Origin: Limosilactobacillus balticus
GTDB taxonomy: Bacteria; Bacillota; Bacilli; Lactobacillales; Lactobacillaceae
Assembly: GCF_014145615.1 (NCBI RefSeq)
Contig: NZ_JACIVH010000059.1
Location: 62,001-126,000 of the forward strand
Reading direction: 5' to 3'
Length of the DNA stretch: 64,000 nt
The position numbers and the translations under genes are program-made. The number at the start of each line of letters is the position of its first letter. Position 1 is the first letter of the stretch. Of this stretch, positions 55,166 to 63,417 are shown piece after piece. The notes beneath the pieces were generated by a model. It ran no database searches. It was not told the origin of the DNA and was given only the letters and a program-made list of their open reading frames with translations.

Positions 55166-55605
55166 GATTAATGGGATTAGACGTTGGCTCTAAAACGGTT
55201 GGTATTTCCATAAGCGATCCGCTCGGTTGGACGGCCCAAGCAGTTGAGATCATTCCAATTGATGAAGAAAACGAAATTTTCGGGATTGACCGTGTTGCCG
55301 AGTTAGTAAAAAAAGAACAGGTAGCTGGTTTTGTAATTGGTCTTCCTAAAAATATGAATAATACAGAAGGTCCTCGTGTTGAAGCATCTCAGCACTATGG
55401 CAAGCTATTACAACAACATTTTCCAGATATTCCTATTGACTTTCAAGATGAACGTTTAACGACGGTTGAGGCACACCGAATGCTAGTTGAAGAAGCGGAT
55501 ATTTCACGGGCTAAGCAGAAAAAAGTTATCGATGAAGTTGCAGCAACATTCATTTTACAAAGCTATTTGGATCGCCATGGCCGCCTTGTGAATAAGCTAA
55601 AATGA
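55162..55605 (+). CDS. yqgF: RuvX/YqgF RNase H-like nuclease (pre-16S rRNA processing or junction resolvase)
   Basis: A 147-residue RNase H-fold protein with catalytic Asp in [20 protein letters not shown] and the second acidic motif [13 protein letters not shown]. Family members mature 16S rRNA ends or resolve Holliday junctions. Starts at the ATGA overlapping the ireB stop, and is followed by the DUF1292 gene after 9 bases: the standard ireB-yqgF-yrzB set downstream of alaS. Confidence 0.94.
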   Translation: MRLMGLDVGSKTVGISISDPLGWTAQAVEIIPIDEENEIFGIDRVAELVKKEQVAGFVIGLPKNMNNTEGPRVEASQHYGKLLQQHFPDIPIDFQDERLTTVEAHRMLVEEADISRAKQKKVIDEVAATFILQSYLDRHGRLVNKLK

Positions 55606-55614
55606 GGTATTAAA

Positions 55615-55911
55615 ATGAGTAAACAAGAAAATAATGAAGACATGATTACGTTAATTGATGAGAACGGTAATGAACAATTATTTAAAGAATTGTTTACATT
55701 TGATTCTGATGATTATGGCAAATCATATATCTTTATTTATCCAGCGGAACAAGAAAATGACGATTCTGTTGACATTCAAGCATATATTATAGCTGATAAT
55801 GAAGATAATGATGGACAGGACCTTGTTCCAATTGAAGATGATAAGGAATGGGACATGGTTGAAGAGGTATTAAATACTTTCCTTGATAATGATGGTAATT
55901 TCAAGGCCTGA
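55615..55911 (+). CDS. yrzB: YrzB-like DUF1292 protein
   Basis: A 98-residue very acidic protein ([40 protein letters not shown]...). It has the DUF1292 family pattern, in particular the [20 protein letters not shown] start and the late [16 protein letters not shown]. The function of this family is unknown. Last gene of ireB-yqgF-yrzB; a terminator follows. Confidence 0.92.
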   Translation: MSKQENNEDMITLIDENGNEQLFKELFTFDSDDYGKSYIFIYPAEQENDDSVDIQAYIIADNEDNDGQDLVPIEDDKEWDMVEEVLNTFLDNDGNFKA

Positions 55912-55941
55912 TTAAAATTATCGGATAAATAAAATATTAAC

Positions 55942-55979
55942 AAAAGGGAGCTGTAGACACATTTGTCACAGTCCTTTTT
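55942..55979 (+). terminator. Terminator after yrzB
   Basis: AAAAGGGAGCTGTAGAC pairs imperfectly with GTCACAGTCCTTTTT (ending 55979), with loop ACATTT. It separates the ireB set from cvpA. Confidence 0.75.
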
Positions 55980-56009
55980 CTTTACAAGCAGAATGAAAGG
56001 ATCATTAGG

Positions 56010-56546
56010 ATGGTTTTAACAACCTTTATTATTTTAATTTTAATGGGGTGCTTTATTAATGGTCATCGCCGCGGTTTATTGACAATGACGTTAATGCTGG
56101 GGACATATATAGTAGCTTGGATCGTTGCTCGCCAGGGAGCCCAATTGATTGGTGGCTGGTTAAAATCATTATTACCAAGTATTGGGACCCCGGCAACTTT
56201 TTCCGAGAGCTTACTTGCAAATGTAAATAGTAACCTTTTCTTTTATAATGGGATTGCATTTATGATAATTTTTACAATTGTTTCAATTCTTTGTCACTGG
56301 GGCATTCGGCAGTTAAACTGGATAAAGAGGATTCCAGTGGTGGGAACAGTTGATAAAATTGCGGGTGGCTTAATCTCATTTTTGATTGGCTATTTGATTA
56401 TTTACGTTGTTTTATTAATTATGCAATTATTTCCAGCAGGTTGGTGGCAAATGCAAATAGCAAACTCAGAACTAGCATGCTTTATGATTAATCAAACACC
56501 AGGAATAGCGCATTTAGTAATTGATACGCTAGTACAGGGGGGATAA
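56010..56546 (+). CDS. cvpA: CvpA-family membrane protein
   Basis: A 178-residue protein with about four membrane helices, beginning MVLTTFIILILMGCFINGHRRGLLTMTLMLGTYIVAW, the typical CvpA pattern, and the IKRIPVVGTVDKIAGGLISFLIGYLIIY segment. CvpA proteins are linked to colicin V export in E. coli and to envelope functions more widely; the real role is unclear. It is translationally adjacent to mutS2 (1 base gap), the usual Firmicutes pairing. Confidence 0.9.
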   Translation: MVLTTFIILILMGCFINGHRRGLLTMTLMLGTYIVAWIVARQGAQLIGGWLKSLLPSIGTPATFSESLLANVNSNLFFYNGIAFMIIFTIVSILCHWGIRQLNWIKRIPVVGTVDKIAGGLISFLIGYLIIYVVLLIMQLFPAGWWQMQIANSELACFMINQTPGIAHLVIDTLVQGG

Positions 56547-56547
56547 A

Positions 56548-58923
56548 ATGAATAACAAAATTTTAGAAACATTAGAATTTGATAGAATAAAAGGGCAGCT
56601 TGCACAATACCTTGTTTCTGCCGCTGGTCGGCGCGAATTAACGCAACTTGTCCCACAAACCGATTATGAGGCAGTTAAAGAACTTTTAACAGAAACTACT
56701 GATGGAGCCGATATTTTAAGGTTAGAGGATGGGATTCCGATTCCACAACTAGCCGATATCAAACCGCAATTGAAACGTTTGAAAATTAAGGCAAATTTGA
56801 ACGGCACGGAATTAGCTCAAATTACTAAAGTTTTGCAAACTAGTATGAGTGTGAAGAACTTTTTTGATCAGATGCGGGAGAAAAAAATCAAACTACGGGT
56901 TTTAACTACACAGGTTGACCATCTAGTTACAATTCCTTCAATTACTCAGCGATTGGTGCGTTCGATTGATCCTGATGGGCGGATAAATGATGAAGCATCG
57001 GCTAAACTCCATGGTATCCGGCAATTAATTACCCAAACGGAAACAGAAATTCATCAACAAATGGAAAGATATACTCGCGGGAAAAATGCAAAATACTTAA
57101 GTGATCCTATTATCACAATGCGGAATGACCGTTATGTAATTCCAGTAATCGCCCGCTATCGAAACAAATTTGGTGGAGTTGTTCATGACCAAAGTGCTAG
57201 TGGGCAAACTTTATATATTGAACCAGCAGCCGTTGTGGAAACCAATAATCGGTTACGACAAGCGCAAATAGAAGAACGACAAGAAATGCAACGAGTGTTA
57301 ATTGAGCTGTCACAAATGATTGCTCCTTACCGGCACGATATTGGCCAGAATGAAACAATTCTTGGACACCTTGACTTTATTAATGCAAAGGCACGGTGGG
57401 CTCATGATACTAAGGCAACCTTACCGCTCTTAAGCAAAGAAAATCATGTTTCATTACGGAAAGCGCGTCATCCTTTGATCGATCCCCAACGAGTAGTGAC
57501 AAATGATATTAAGATCGGGGAAGATTACCAGGCGATTATTATTACCGGACCTAACACCGGTGGTAAAACCATTACGCTTAAAACTTTAGGAATTATCCAA
57601 TTGATGGGACAATCCGGTCTGTTTATTCCCGCAGAAGAAGGCAGTACAATTGGGATTTTTGATAATGTGTTTGCGGATATTGGTGATGAACAATCATTGG
57701 AACAAAATCTAAGTACTTTCTCTGGTCATATGGATGGAGTAAAAGCTATTCTTGAACAAATTACAAGTCGTAGCTTAGTCCTTTTAGATGAGCTTGGTGC
57801 CGGAACTGATCCCAAAGAAGGAGCCGCTCTAGCAATGGCAATTCTTGATAATATTGGCAGTAAAGGAACTATGGTTGTAATTACTACCCACTATCCTGAA
57901 CTCAAAGTTTATGGATATGATCGTGCTAAAACGATTAATGCTAGTATGGAATTTGACCAAGAAACTCTTAAGCCGACGTATAAATTACTACTAGGGATTC
58001 CTGGGCGGTCGAATGGATTAGAGATTGCTCAGCGATTAGGAATTAATCCCCAGGTCATTGATGAAGCACGGACATTTGTTAGTGATGATAGTCAAGACCT
58101 TAACAATATGATTGGTGATCTGGTGGAGCAACGGAAAAAAGCACGCGAAGAAAGTGAAAAGCTAGCGAAATTAGTAGCCAAAAATGAAAAAGTTCAGCGG
58201 GACCTTGATGAAAAACTTACCCGCTTTAATGAACAGCGCGATAAGTTATATGAACAAGCACGTTCAAAAGCAAATCATCAAGTTTCGATGGCTAAGAAAA
58301 AAGCTGATCGAATTATTCATCATTTGCGCCAATTAGAAGTTCAACAGGGCGGAAATGTAAAGGAAAATGAATTAATTGATGCACAAGGTCAATTAAACGC
58401 TCTTCATCGTGATAATCCACGATTGCAACACAACTCTGTATTACAAAGGGCTAAGCAAAAGCATGATTTACATAAAAGTGATGCAGTCTTGGTAAAATCT
58501 TATGGTCAATATGGGGAACTTTTATCTAAGCGGGGGAACCACAAGTGGGAAGTTCAGATTGGGATTCTTAAAATGGAAATTGATGAGAATAATCTTGAAA
58601 AAGTAGCTAAGAAGGATCTCCCTCAAGAAAAAGATGCAAAGCGGCGACCACGGGCTGCTGTGAGAACGACACAAACAAGAAAGACCTCAGCCCGTCTTGA
58701 TTTACGTGGGCATCGCTATGAACAAGCAATGAGTGAGCTAAGTAACTTTATTGATCATGCATTGTTGAATAATCTTTCAACGGTAACAATTATTCACGGA
58801 AAAGGGACCGGTGCTCTTCGTAAGGGAACGCAACAATATTTACAAAGCAATCCACGAGTTAAATCATTCTCCTATGCTTCTCCTAATGCTGGTGGAGATG
58901 GAGCAACAATTGTTAATTTATAA
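56548..58923 (+). CDS. mutS2: MutS2 endonuclease/ATPase
   Basis: A 791-residue MutS paralogue without mismatch domains. It has the ABC-type ATPase with Walker A GPNTGGKTITLKT (near residue 332) and LLDELGAGTDPKEGAALA, a coiled-coil region (about 520-630) and a C-terminal Smr nuclease domain with LDLRGHRYEQAM and HGKGTGALRKG. It suppresses recombination or rescues collided ribosomes in related species. It follows cvpA by one base. Length matches the family. Confidence 0.96.
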   Translation: MNNKILETLEFDRIKGQLAQYLVSAAGRRELTQLVPQTDYEAVKELLTETTDGADILRLEDGIPIPQLADIKPQLKRLKIKANLNGTELAQITKVLQTSMSVKNFFDQMREKKIKLRVLTTQVDHLVTIPSITQRLVRSIDPDGRINDEASAKLHGIRQLITQTETEIHQQMERYTRGKNAKYLSDPIITMRNDRYVIPVIARYRNKFGGVVHDQSASGQTLYIEPAAVVETNNRLRQAQIEERQEMQRVLIELSQMIAPYRHDIGQNETILGHLDFINAKARWAHDTKATLPLLSKENHVSLRKARHPLIDPQRVVTNDIKIGEDYQAIIITGPNTGGKTITLKTLGIIQLMGQSGLFIPAEEGSTIGIFDNVFADIGDEQSLEQNLSTFSGHMDGVKAILEQITSRSLVLLDELGAGTDPKEGAALAMAILDNIGSKGTMVVITTHYPELKVYGYDRAKTINASMEFDQETLKPTYKLLLGIPGRSNGLEIAQRLGINPQVIDEARTFVSDDSQDLNNMIGDLVEQRKKAREESEKLAKLVAKNEKVQRDLDEKLTRFNEQRDKLYEQARSKANHQVSMAKKKADRIIHHLRQLEVQQGGNVKENELIDAQGQLNALHRDNPRLQHNSVLQRAKQKHDLHKSDAVLVKSYGQYGELLSKRGNHKWEVQIGILKMEIDENNLEKVAKKDLPQEKDAKRRPRAAVRTTQTRKTSARLDLRGHRYEQAMSELSNFIDHALLNNLSTVTIIHGKGTGALRKGTQQYLQSNPRVKSFSYASPNAGGDGATIVNL

Positions 58924-59013
58924 TCACTTACTATAAAAAAGTAAGCAACTTAAATGACATTTAAGAAGTGATTTGTTAGAATAGCGTTAAGAAAAACAAA
59001 GGAGGAATTGAAG

Positions 59014-59328
59014 ATGGCTGTAAACGTAACTACAGATCAAACCTTTGAACAAGACACTGCAACTGGTGTCGATTTAATTGATTTTTGGGCAACTTGGTGT
59101 GGTCCCTGTCGGATGCAATCACCAGTAGTCGATGCACTATCTGATAAGATGCCCGATATTAAATTTTTTAAGATGGATGTTGACCAAAATCCAGAAACTG
59201 CACAAAAATTCCGGATTATGAGTATCCCTACATTAATGGTTAAGAAAGATGGTAAGGTAGTAGACCAAATCATTGGTTACCATAGTGAAGATCAATTAAA
59301 GCAAATTTTACAACAATATGTTGATTAG
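59014..59328 (+). CDS. trxA: Thioredoxin
   Basis: A 104-residue disulfide-reducing protein with the active site WATWCGPCRMQSP (Cys-Gly-Pro-Cys), DVDQNPETAQKFRIMSIPTLMV with the cis-proline, and a GYHSEDQL C-terminal segment. The ATG at 59014 is preferred over an in-frame TTG at 59008 because GGAGGA (59001-59006) is correctly spaced from it. Directly downstream of mutS2 with a short gap, as in other lactobacilli. Confidence 0.97.
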   Translation: MAVNVTTDQTFEQDTATGVDLIDFWATWCGPCRMQSPVVDALSDKMPDIKFFKMDVDQNPETAQKFRIMSIPTLMVKKDGKVVDQIIGYHSEDQLKQILQQYVD

Positions 59329-59370
59329 AAAAAAGCTGGAGAAAAACTTTTTGTTTTCTTCCAGCTTTTT
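59329..59370. terminator. Bidirectional terminator between trxA and yslB
   Basis: AAAAAAGCTGGA (59329-59340) pairs with TTCCAGCTTTTT (59359-59370), extended inward by an A-run/T-run pairing; it serves both convergent genes. Confidence 0.9.
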
Positions 59371-59382
59371 AGTATTTTAAAC

Positions 59383-59937
59383 TTATTTTTTATCTTTTTT
59401 CCGTCGTTTTAGTAGTGAATGACGAGTTTCTTTTTTGGGGGCGTCTTCTTTTTCGTCAGGGCGATCAACAGTGATGAATGTTACCATCTCGGATCGTTCA
59501 TTATCAGCTGAATTTTGTGGATCATTTTGAATCAAAATATCAACATAGTCACGGTGACGGTCAAAGATCTTTGCTTCTGCAACCGTTCCGAGTTGAAATT
59601 CTACTTCTTGGGCAAGGAACCCACACTCTAAACCAAAAGAGGTCTCTTCCTCATCTCTTTGAATCCGTTCCTTTACAATTACTCCTGATAACCGCCACAA
59701 TTGAGAAGTATTGCTTTTTTTACGTAAAGCTAAACGGCCAAAATCTAGCTGATTAGTGAGATATACTAAATCTTCAGTTGTAGCAACAGGATATACTCGA
59801 GCGAGATCTTTACCAATCCAATATAGCATCTCATCGGTTTCTTTGCCTAGGATGGCTGGTAAAATCACGTCGCGCATTGTTCCAGCCCCTAGTCCTTGAT
59901 GACCGGCTATTAACTGATTATATAATTTCTGACTCAT
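59383..59937 (-). CDS. yslB: YslB-like (DUF2507) protein
   Basis: A 184-residue cytoplasmic protein beginning MSQKLYNQLIAGHQGLGAGTMRDVILPAILG, with the LYWIGKDLARVYPV and FGLECGFLAQEVEFQLG segments of the DUF2507 family; the C-terminal 35 residues are charged and end in a Lys/Arg run. The fold resembles small-molecule-binding domains, but no function is known. The ATG at 59937 is used, with AAGGAG 9 bases upstream; an in-frame ATG at 59964 lies before that site. Sits between trxA and murI, as usual. Confidence 0.85.
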   Translation of the reverse strand: MSQKLYNQLIAGHQGLGAGTMRDVILPAILGKETDEMLYWIGKDLARVYPVATTEDLVYLTNQLDFGRLALRKKSNTSQLWRLSGVIVKERIQRDEEETSFGLECGFLAQEVEFQLGTVAEAKIFDRHRDYVDILIQNDPQNSADNERSEMVTFITVDRPDEKEDAPKKETRHSLLKRRKKDKK

Positions 59938-60014
59938 ATCCACTCGCTCCTTTTTAACAATCATTATTATTATACTTAAATTTCAAGATCTTAATAGGGT
60001 TAAACTTGAAAAAC

Positions 60015-60043
60015 TTGCAAAATCTTATAGAGAAACGGATAAT
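60015..60043 (+). promoter_or_regulatory. murI: murI operon promoter
   Basis: TTGCAA (60015-60020), 17 bases, GATAAT (60038-60043), about 49 bases before murI. Confidence 0.55.
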
Positions 60044-60091
60044 ATAGTTTCAAGGTTTTAAACGTTTTAATGAATTAACGAGGTGAAGAGA

Positions 60092-60895
60092 ATGGATAAA
60101 CGACCAATCGGGGTTATGGATTCAGGGTTAGGTGGCCTATCTGTAATTCGTGTACTTCGTGAACAAATGCCCCAAGAATCTGTAATTTTTGTGGGGGATC
60201 AAGGGCATTTTCCATATGGAACTAAAACAAAAGAACAGATTCAGCAATTAGCATTACGAATTGGAAAATTCTTGTTAGAACAAGATGTAAAAATGATGAT
60301 AATTGCATGTAATACCGCGACTGCAGCAGCTCTTCAACTTCTTCAAAACGAATTACCAATTCCAGTAATCGGAGTAATTGAACCAGGAGCTATGGCTGCT
60401 ACCCAACATCATTATAAAAAAATTGGGGTAATTGGTACCGAATCCACTATTAAAAATGGCGCCTATGCTAAAACATTGGCTAAACTTAATCCTACTCTAA
60501 GTGTTATCAGTTCTCCCGCACAGCCACTTGTCTCAATTGTTGAACACGGGCAAACAGGAACAAGTGAGGCACAAAAAGCTGTTGATACTGAATTAGAAGT
60601 ATTTGAAAAGCAGTCAATAGAAGCTTTAATCCTGGGATGTACCCATTTTCCATTTTTGCAAAAAGAAATTCATAATAAGTTAGGATCTAACGTTCAGTTA
60701 ATCGATCCTGCATTTGAGACAATCAGACAGGCAAAGGAATTGTTAACTAGTGAAAATCAATTGAGTGATAATTTAACGTCAAGTATCAACCTTTATTCAA
60801 CGGGAGATGTTAAAGACTTAGTTGCTGGTGCACAAAAATGGTTACCGAATGGCTACAGCAAGTGTGCACATATTGAATTAAACGAGGAAGGTTAA
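60092..60895 (+). CDS. murI: Glutamate racemase (housekeeping)
   Basis: A 267-residue racemase making D-glutamate for peptidoglycan. Catalytic Cys73 (IACNTATAAA) and Cys183 (LGCTHFPF) are present, as is DSGLGGLSV. It is the copy in the conserved murI-rdgB-yfcE context, so it is the likely cell-wall enzyme; the copy at 3332-4120 belongs to the gad operon. ATG 60092 follows GAGGTG; the GTG at 60083 lies in that site. It abuts rdgB. Confidence 0.95.
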   Translation: MDKRPIGVMDSGLGGLSVIRVLREQMPQESVIFVGDQGHFPYGTKTKEQIQQLALRIGKFLLEQDVKMMIIACNTATAAALQLLQNELPIPVIGVIEPGAMAATQHHYKKIGVIGTESTIKNGAYAKTLAKLNPTLSVISSPAQPLVSIVEHGQTGTSEAQKAVDTELEVFEKQSIEALILGCTHFPFLQKEIHNKLGSNVQLIDPAFETIRQAKELLTSENQLSDNLTSSINLYSTGDVKDLVAGAQKWLPNGYSKCAHIELNEEG

Positions 60896-60896
60896 A

Positions 60897-61484
60897 ATGA
60901 AAACAATCGTAATTGCAACAAAGAATGCCGGAAAAGCGCGTGAATACCAAGAGATGCTTGCTCCCCTAGGAATTGAAGTAAAAACATTAGCCGATTTTGC
61001 ACCAATAGCAATTGACGAAAACGGTGAAACATTTGAAGAAAATGCAACAATTAAAGCCACTATCGCTGCTAATCAGCTTCACTTACCAGTTATGGCAGAT
61101 GATTCGGGCTTAATGGTTGATGCTCTTGGGGGTGCTCCAGGTGTACGCTCAGCAAGGTATGCTGGTGATCATGACGATGCTGCTAATAATGCTAAACTCT
61201 TATCAGCATTAAATGGGGTACCTGATGAAAAAAGGACTGCTCACTTCCATACTACCATTGTCGGGATTAAGCCTGATGGGACCAAATTAGTTGCTAATGG
61301 CCGAGTTGATGGTCATATTCTTCATCAACTCACGGGAGAAAACGGTTTTGGTTATGACCCGCTTTTTTATGTCGATGAATTAGGCAAATCAATGGCCCAG
61401 TTAACTGCAGATCAAAAAAATCAAATTAGTCATCGTGGACGAGCATTACGGTCGTTTATGAAGCAATTTAATGATTGGTGGTAA
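60897..61484 (+). CDS. rdgB: XTP/dITP diphosphatase (RdgB/HAM1)
   Basis: A 195-residue nucleotide-sanitising enzyme removing non-canonical purine triphosphates. Family segments: IVIATKNAGKAREYQEML, the ADDSGLMVDALGGAPGVRSARYAG core, GENGFGYDPLFYVDELGKSMAQL and SHRGRALRSF. ATG 60897 is 1 base after the murI stop, with GAGGAAGG upstream, so translation is coupled. Confidence 0.96.
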   Translation: MKTIVIATKNAGKAREYQEMLAPLGIEVKTLADFAPIAIDENGETFEENATIKATIAANQLHLPVMADDSGLMVDALGGAPGVRSARYAGDHDDAANNAKLLSALNGVPDEKRTAHFHTTIVGIKPDGTKLVANGRVDGHILHQLTGENGFGYDPLFYVDELGKSMAQLTADQKNQISHRGRALRSFMKQFNDWW

Positions 61485-61489
61485 TAAAA

Positions 61490-62014
61490 ATGAAAATACT
61501 AGTTGTAAGTGATAACCATCGAGAAGAACAAATTTTGACTGAGATTGTTCAAAAAATGAGAGACCAGGTTGACCTAATGATTCACTGTGGGGATTCAGAA
61601 TTAGCTCCTGACCAGGACCCAATGAGCAATTTTAAAGCAGTGAAGGGGAACAATGACTATGGGTTGTTATACCCTAATGAGTTGGTAATTAATGCTGGTC
61701 AAGAGCAGCTCTATATCACTCATGGTCATTTACAACGGGTCAATTTTTCCCTTACCCCTCTGATGCTTACCGGTCAAGAAAAGAATGCCTCTATTGTGTG
61801 TTATGGGCATACTCATCAGTTAGGAGCCGTTTACGATCATCAAATGCTAATAATTAATCCTGGGAGCATCAGTTTTCCTCGTGGTGAATATGCTAAACTT
61901 GGGGGAACTTTTGCAATTATTGATGCGCAGCCTGAACGGTTTATTGTTGATTATTATAACCGTCAGATGGAAGCTGTTCCTGAATTACATTGTGAATTCA
62001 GTCGTCAGAAATAA
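61490..62014 (+). CDS. YfcE/MJ0936-type metallophosphoesterase
   Basis: A 174-residue calcineurin-like phosphodiesterase. The metal-binding motifs are VVSDNHREE (N-terminal), IHCGDSEL, KGNNDYG, ITHGH and YGHTHQLG, followed by NPGSISFPRG. Related to B. subtilis YsnB in the racE-rdgB-ysnB order, which matches here. The substrate is unknown. Start ATG 61490 with a GGTGG site, 5 bases after rdgB. Confidence 0.92.
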   Translation: MKILVVSDNHREEQILTEIVQKMRDQVDLMIHCGDSELAPDQDPMSNFKAVKGNNDYGLLYPNELVINAGQEQLYITHGHLQRVNFSLTPLMLTGQEKNASIVCYGHTHQLGAVYDHQMLIINPGSISFPRGEYAKLGGTFAIIDAQPERFIVDYYNRQMEAVPELHCEFSRQK

Positions 62015-62028
62015 AGGAGTGTATTTTT

Positions 62029-62472
62029 GTGATTGATCAGCGTTTGCAAACTTTATTGCTAAAAAACAAGCAGAAGTTTATGATCCCTGCCAGTTTAGTT
62101 GCGACGGTAAACCAAAGTAATAGTTTAGATCATGCATTCTTAGTTCTTACTAAGGATCGTTACGCTAAAATTATTGTGATTGACAACAAAAACCATTATT
62201 GCGGTCAGATTTCTTTGGCAATGATTACTGACCAATTATTGGAGACAAAACGGATCAATGTGGAACGCTTAAATGAATTAAAGGTTAGGGATGTGATGCA
62301 AACTGATGCGCCAGTTATTCAAGATCCAACTGATATTGAAGAAAATTTACACCTTTTAATTGACCAGTCGTTTTTGCCAGTGGTAGACGATCATAATTAC
62401 TTTTGCGGAATTGTGACGCGCCGAGAAGTTTTAAAGGCGGTCAATTATACAGTGCATACTTTTGGAAAATAA
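62029..62472 (+). CDS. CBS-domain protein, CbpB/YkuL-like (possible cyclic-di-AMP binder)
   Basis: A 147-residue protein made of two CBS motifs (about residues 15-70, ASLVATVNQSNSLDHAFLVLTKDRYAKIIVID, and 85-140, VRDVMQTDAPVIQDPTDIEENLHLLIDQSFLPVVDD). Related small CBS proteins bind c-di-AMP (CbpB) in Firmicutes. It is the fourth gene of the murI-rdgB-yfcE run, GTG start 62029 after AAGGAG. The ligand is inferred from the family. Confidence 0.85.
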   Translation: MIDQRLQTLLLKNKQKFMIPASLVATVNQSNSLDHAFLVLTKDRYAKIIVIDNKNHYCGQISLAMITDQLLETKRINVERLNELKVRDVMQTDAPVIQDPTDIEENLHLLIDQSFLPVVDDHNYFCGIVTRREVLKAVNYTVHTFGK

Positions 62473-62532
62473 TAAAAAAAGGAACTGGGACATAAGTCAG
62501 GTGGCTTTCATAAAAAAATAGCGCAATACAGC

Positions 62533-62576
62533 AATAGGCCTCCAGCGCCGGTAAAACCGAACCTTGGAGGCCTATT
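62533..62576. terminator. Strong bidirectional terminator between cbpB-like and the Cof gene
   Basis: AATAGGCCTCCA (62533-62544) pairs perfectly with TGGAGGCCTATT (62565-62576); an inner CCGGT/ACCG pair extends it. CTTTTT follows on the plus side. Confidence 0.9.
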
Positions 62577-62580
62577 CTTT

Positions 62581-63417
62581 TTATTGTTCATTTTTAATTA
62601 ACTGGTTAATAGTTTGTAAGACGCCATCATGATTATTATCAATTGTTGTGGTGTGGGCGGCTTGCATTTGAATAATCGGTTGTGCATTCTGCATTGCGTA
62701 ACTTTGACTGGTCATTGCTAACATCCCGAGGTCATTTTCATTGTCACCAAACGTAACAATTTCATTTGCTTTTAAATTAAAGTGGGACTGCAAAAGGCTG
62801 AGGGCGTTTTGTTTAGTCGCAGCAGCATTACCAATTAAGTCAGTATTAAAGCCCGAATTTTCCATGATTAAAGATGGCGGTAAGTAACTATCTAAGGTTG
62901 TTGCAACCTTTTTAAGATCTATATGATTAGCAAAATTAATCGAGATCTTGGTAAAATCTTCAGTTGGCCGTTGAGTAAAAATCTGCCGGATGTCAGGAAC
63001 GCGCTCCACATTTTCGTAAAATAGTTTAACAATATTGAAATCATGAGCACTCATCCCCTGATCGACATAAGATTTTTCACTAGTAGAGATTACTAATTGA
63101 TTAATATCTTGCGGGCCATAGAAACGATCAAGAACATGAATAACTCGTGCTAAAGATTCTTGATTAATAGGAAAAGTCTTAAATAATTTGCTTCCTAAAT
63201 GAATAACTGAACCGTTTTGCGAAATGAATCCCATCTTGGCGGTGTAGTCTTTAAATTCTCGTTGCAACCGTGGGAAACTGGATCCACTAGCAGCGACAAA
63301 GTAAATATTATGACGTTCAAGTTGACGAAAGACCTTTGCGAAGAGAGAATGATTGTAAGTATGATCGTCTCGTAAAAAGGTCCCATCCATATCAGTAGCA
63401 ATTAATTTAATACTCAT
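62581..63417 (-). CDS. Cof-type HAD-IIB sugar-phosphatase-like hydrolase
   Basis: A 278-residue HAD-superfamily phosphatase: motif I ATDMDGTFL with two aspartates, motif II around FVAASGSSF, a lysine-bearing LLQSHFNLKANEIVTFGDNENDLGMLAM region giving motif IV (GDxxND). The cap is type C2B. Such Cof proteins dephosphorylate sugar phosphates or flavin/pyridoxal compounds; the substrate is unknown. ATG 63417 follows GGGAGGGAAC; an earlier ATG at 63438 lacks a site. It overlaps the end of the mscS-like gene by 11 bases. Confidence 0.9.
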   Translation of the reverse strand: MSIKLIATDMDGTFLRDDHTYNHSLFAKVFRQLERHNIYFVAASGSSFPRLQREFKDYTAKMGFISQNGSVIHLGSKLFKTFPINQESLARVIHVLDRFYGPQDINQLVISTSEKSYVDQGMSAHDFNIVKLFYENVERVPDIRQIFTQRPTEDFTKISINFANHIDLKKVATTLDSYLPPSLIMENSGFNTDLIGNAAATKQNALSLLQSHFNLKANEIVTFGDNENDLGMLAMTSQSYAMQNAQPIIQMQAAHTTTIDNNHDGVLQTINQLIKNEQ

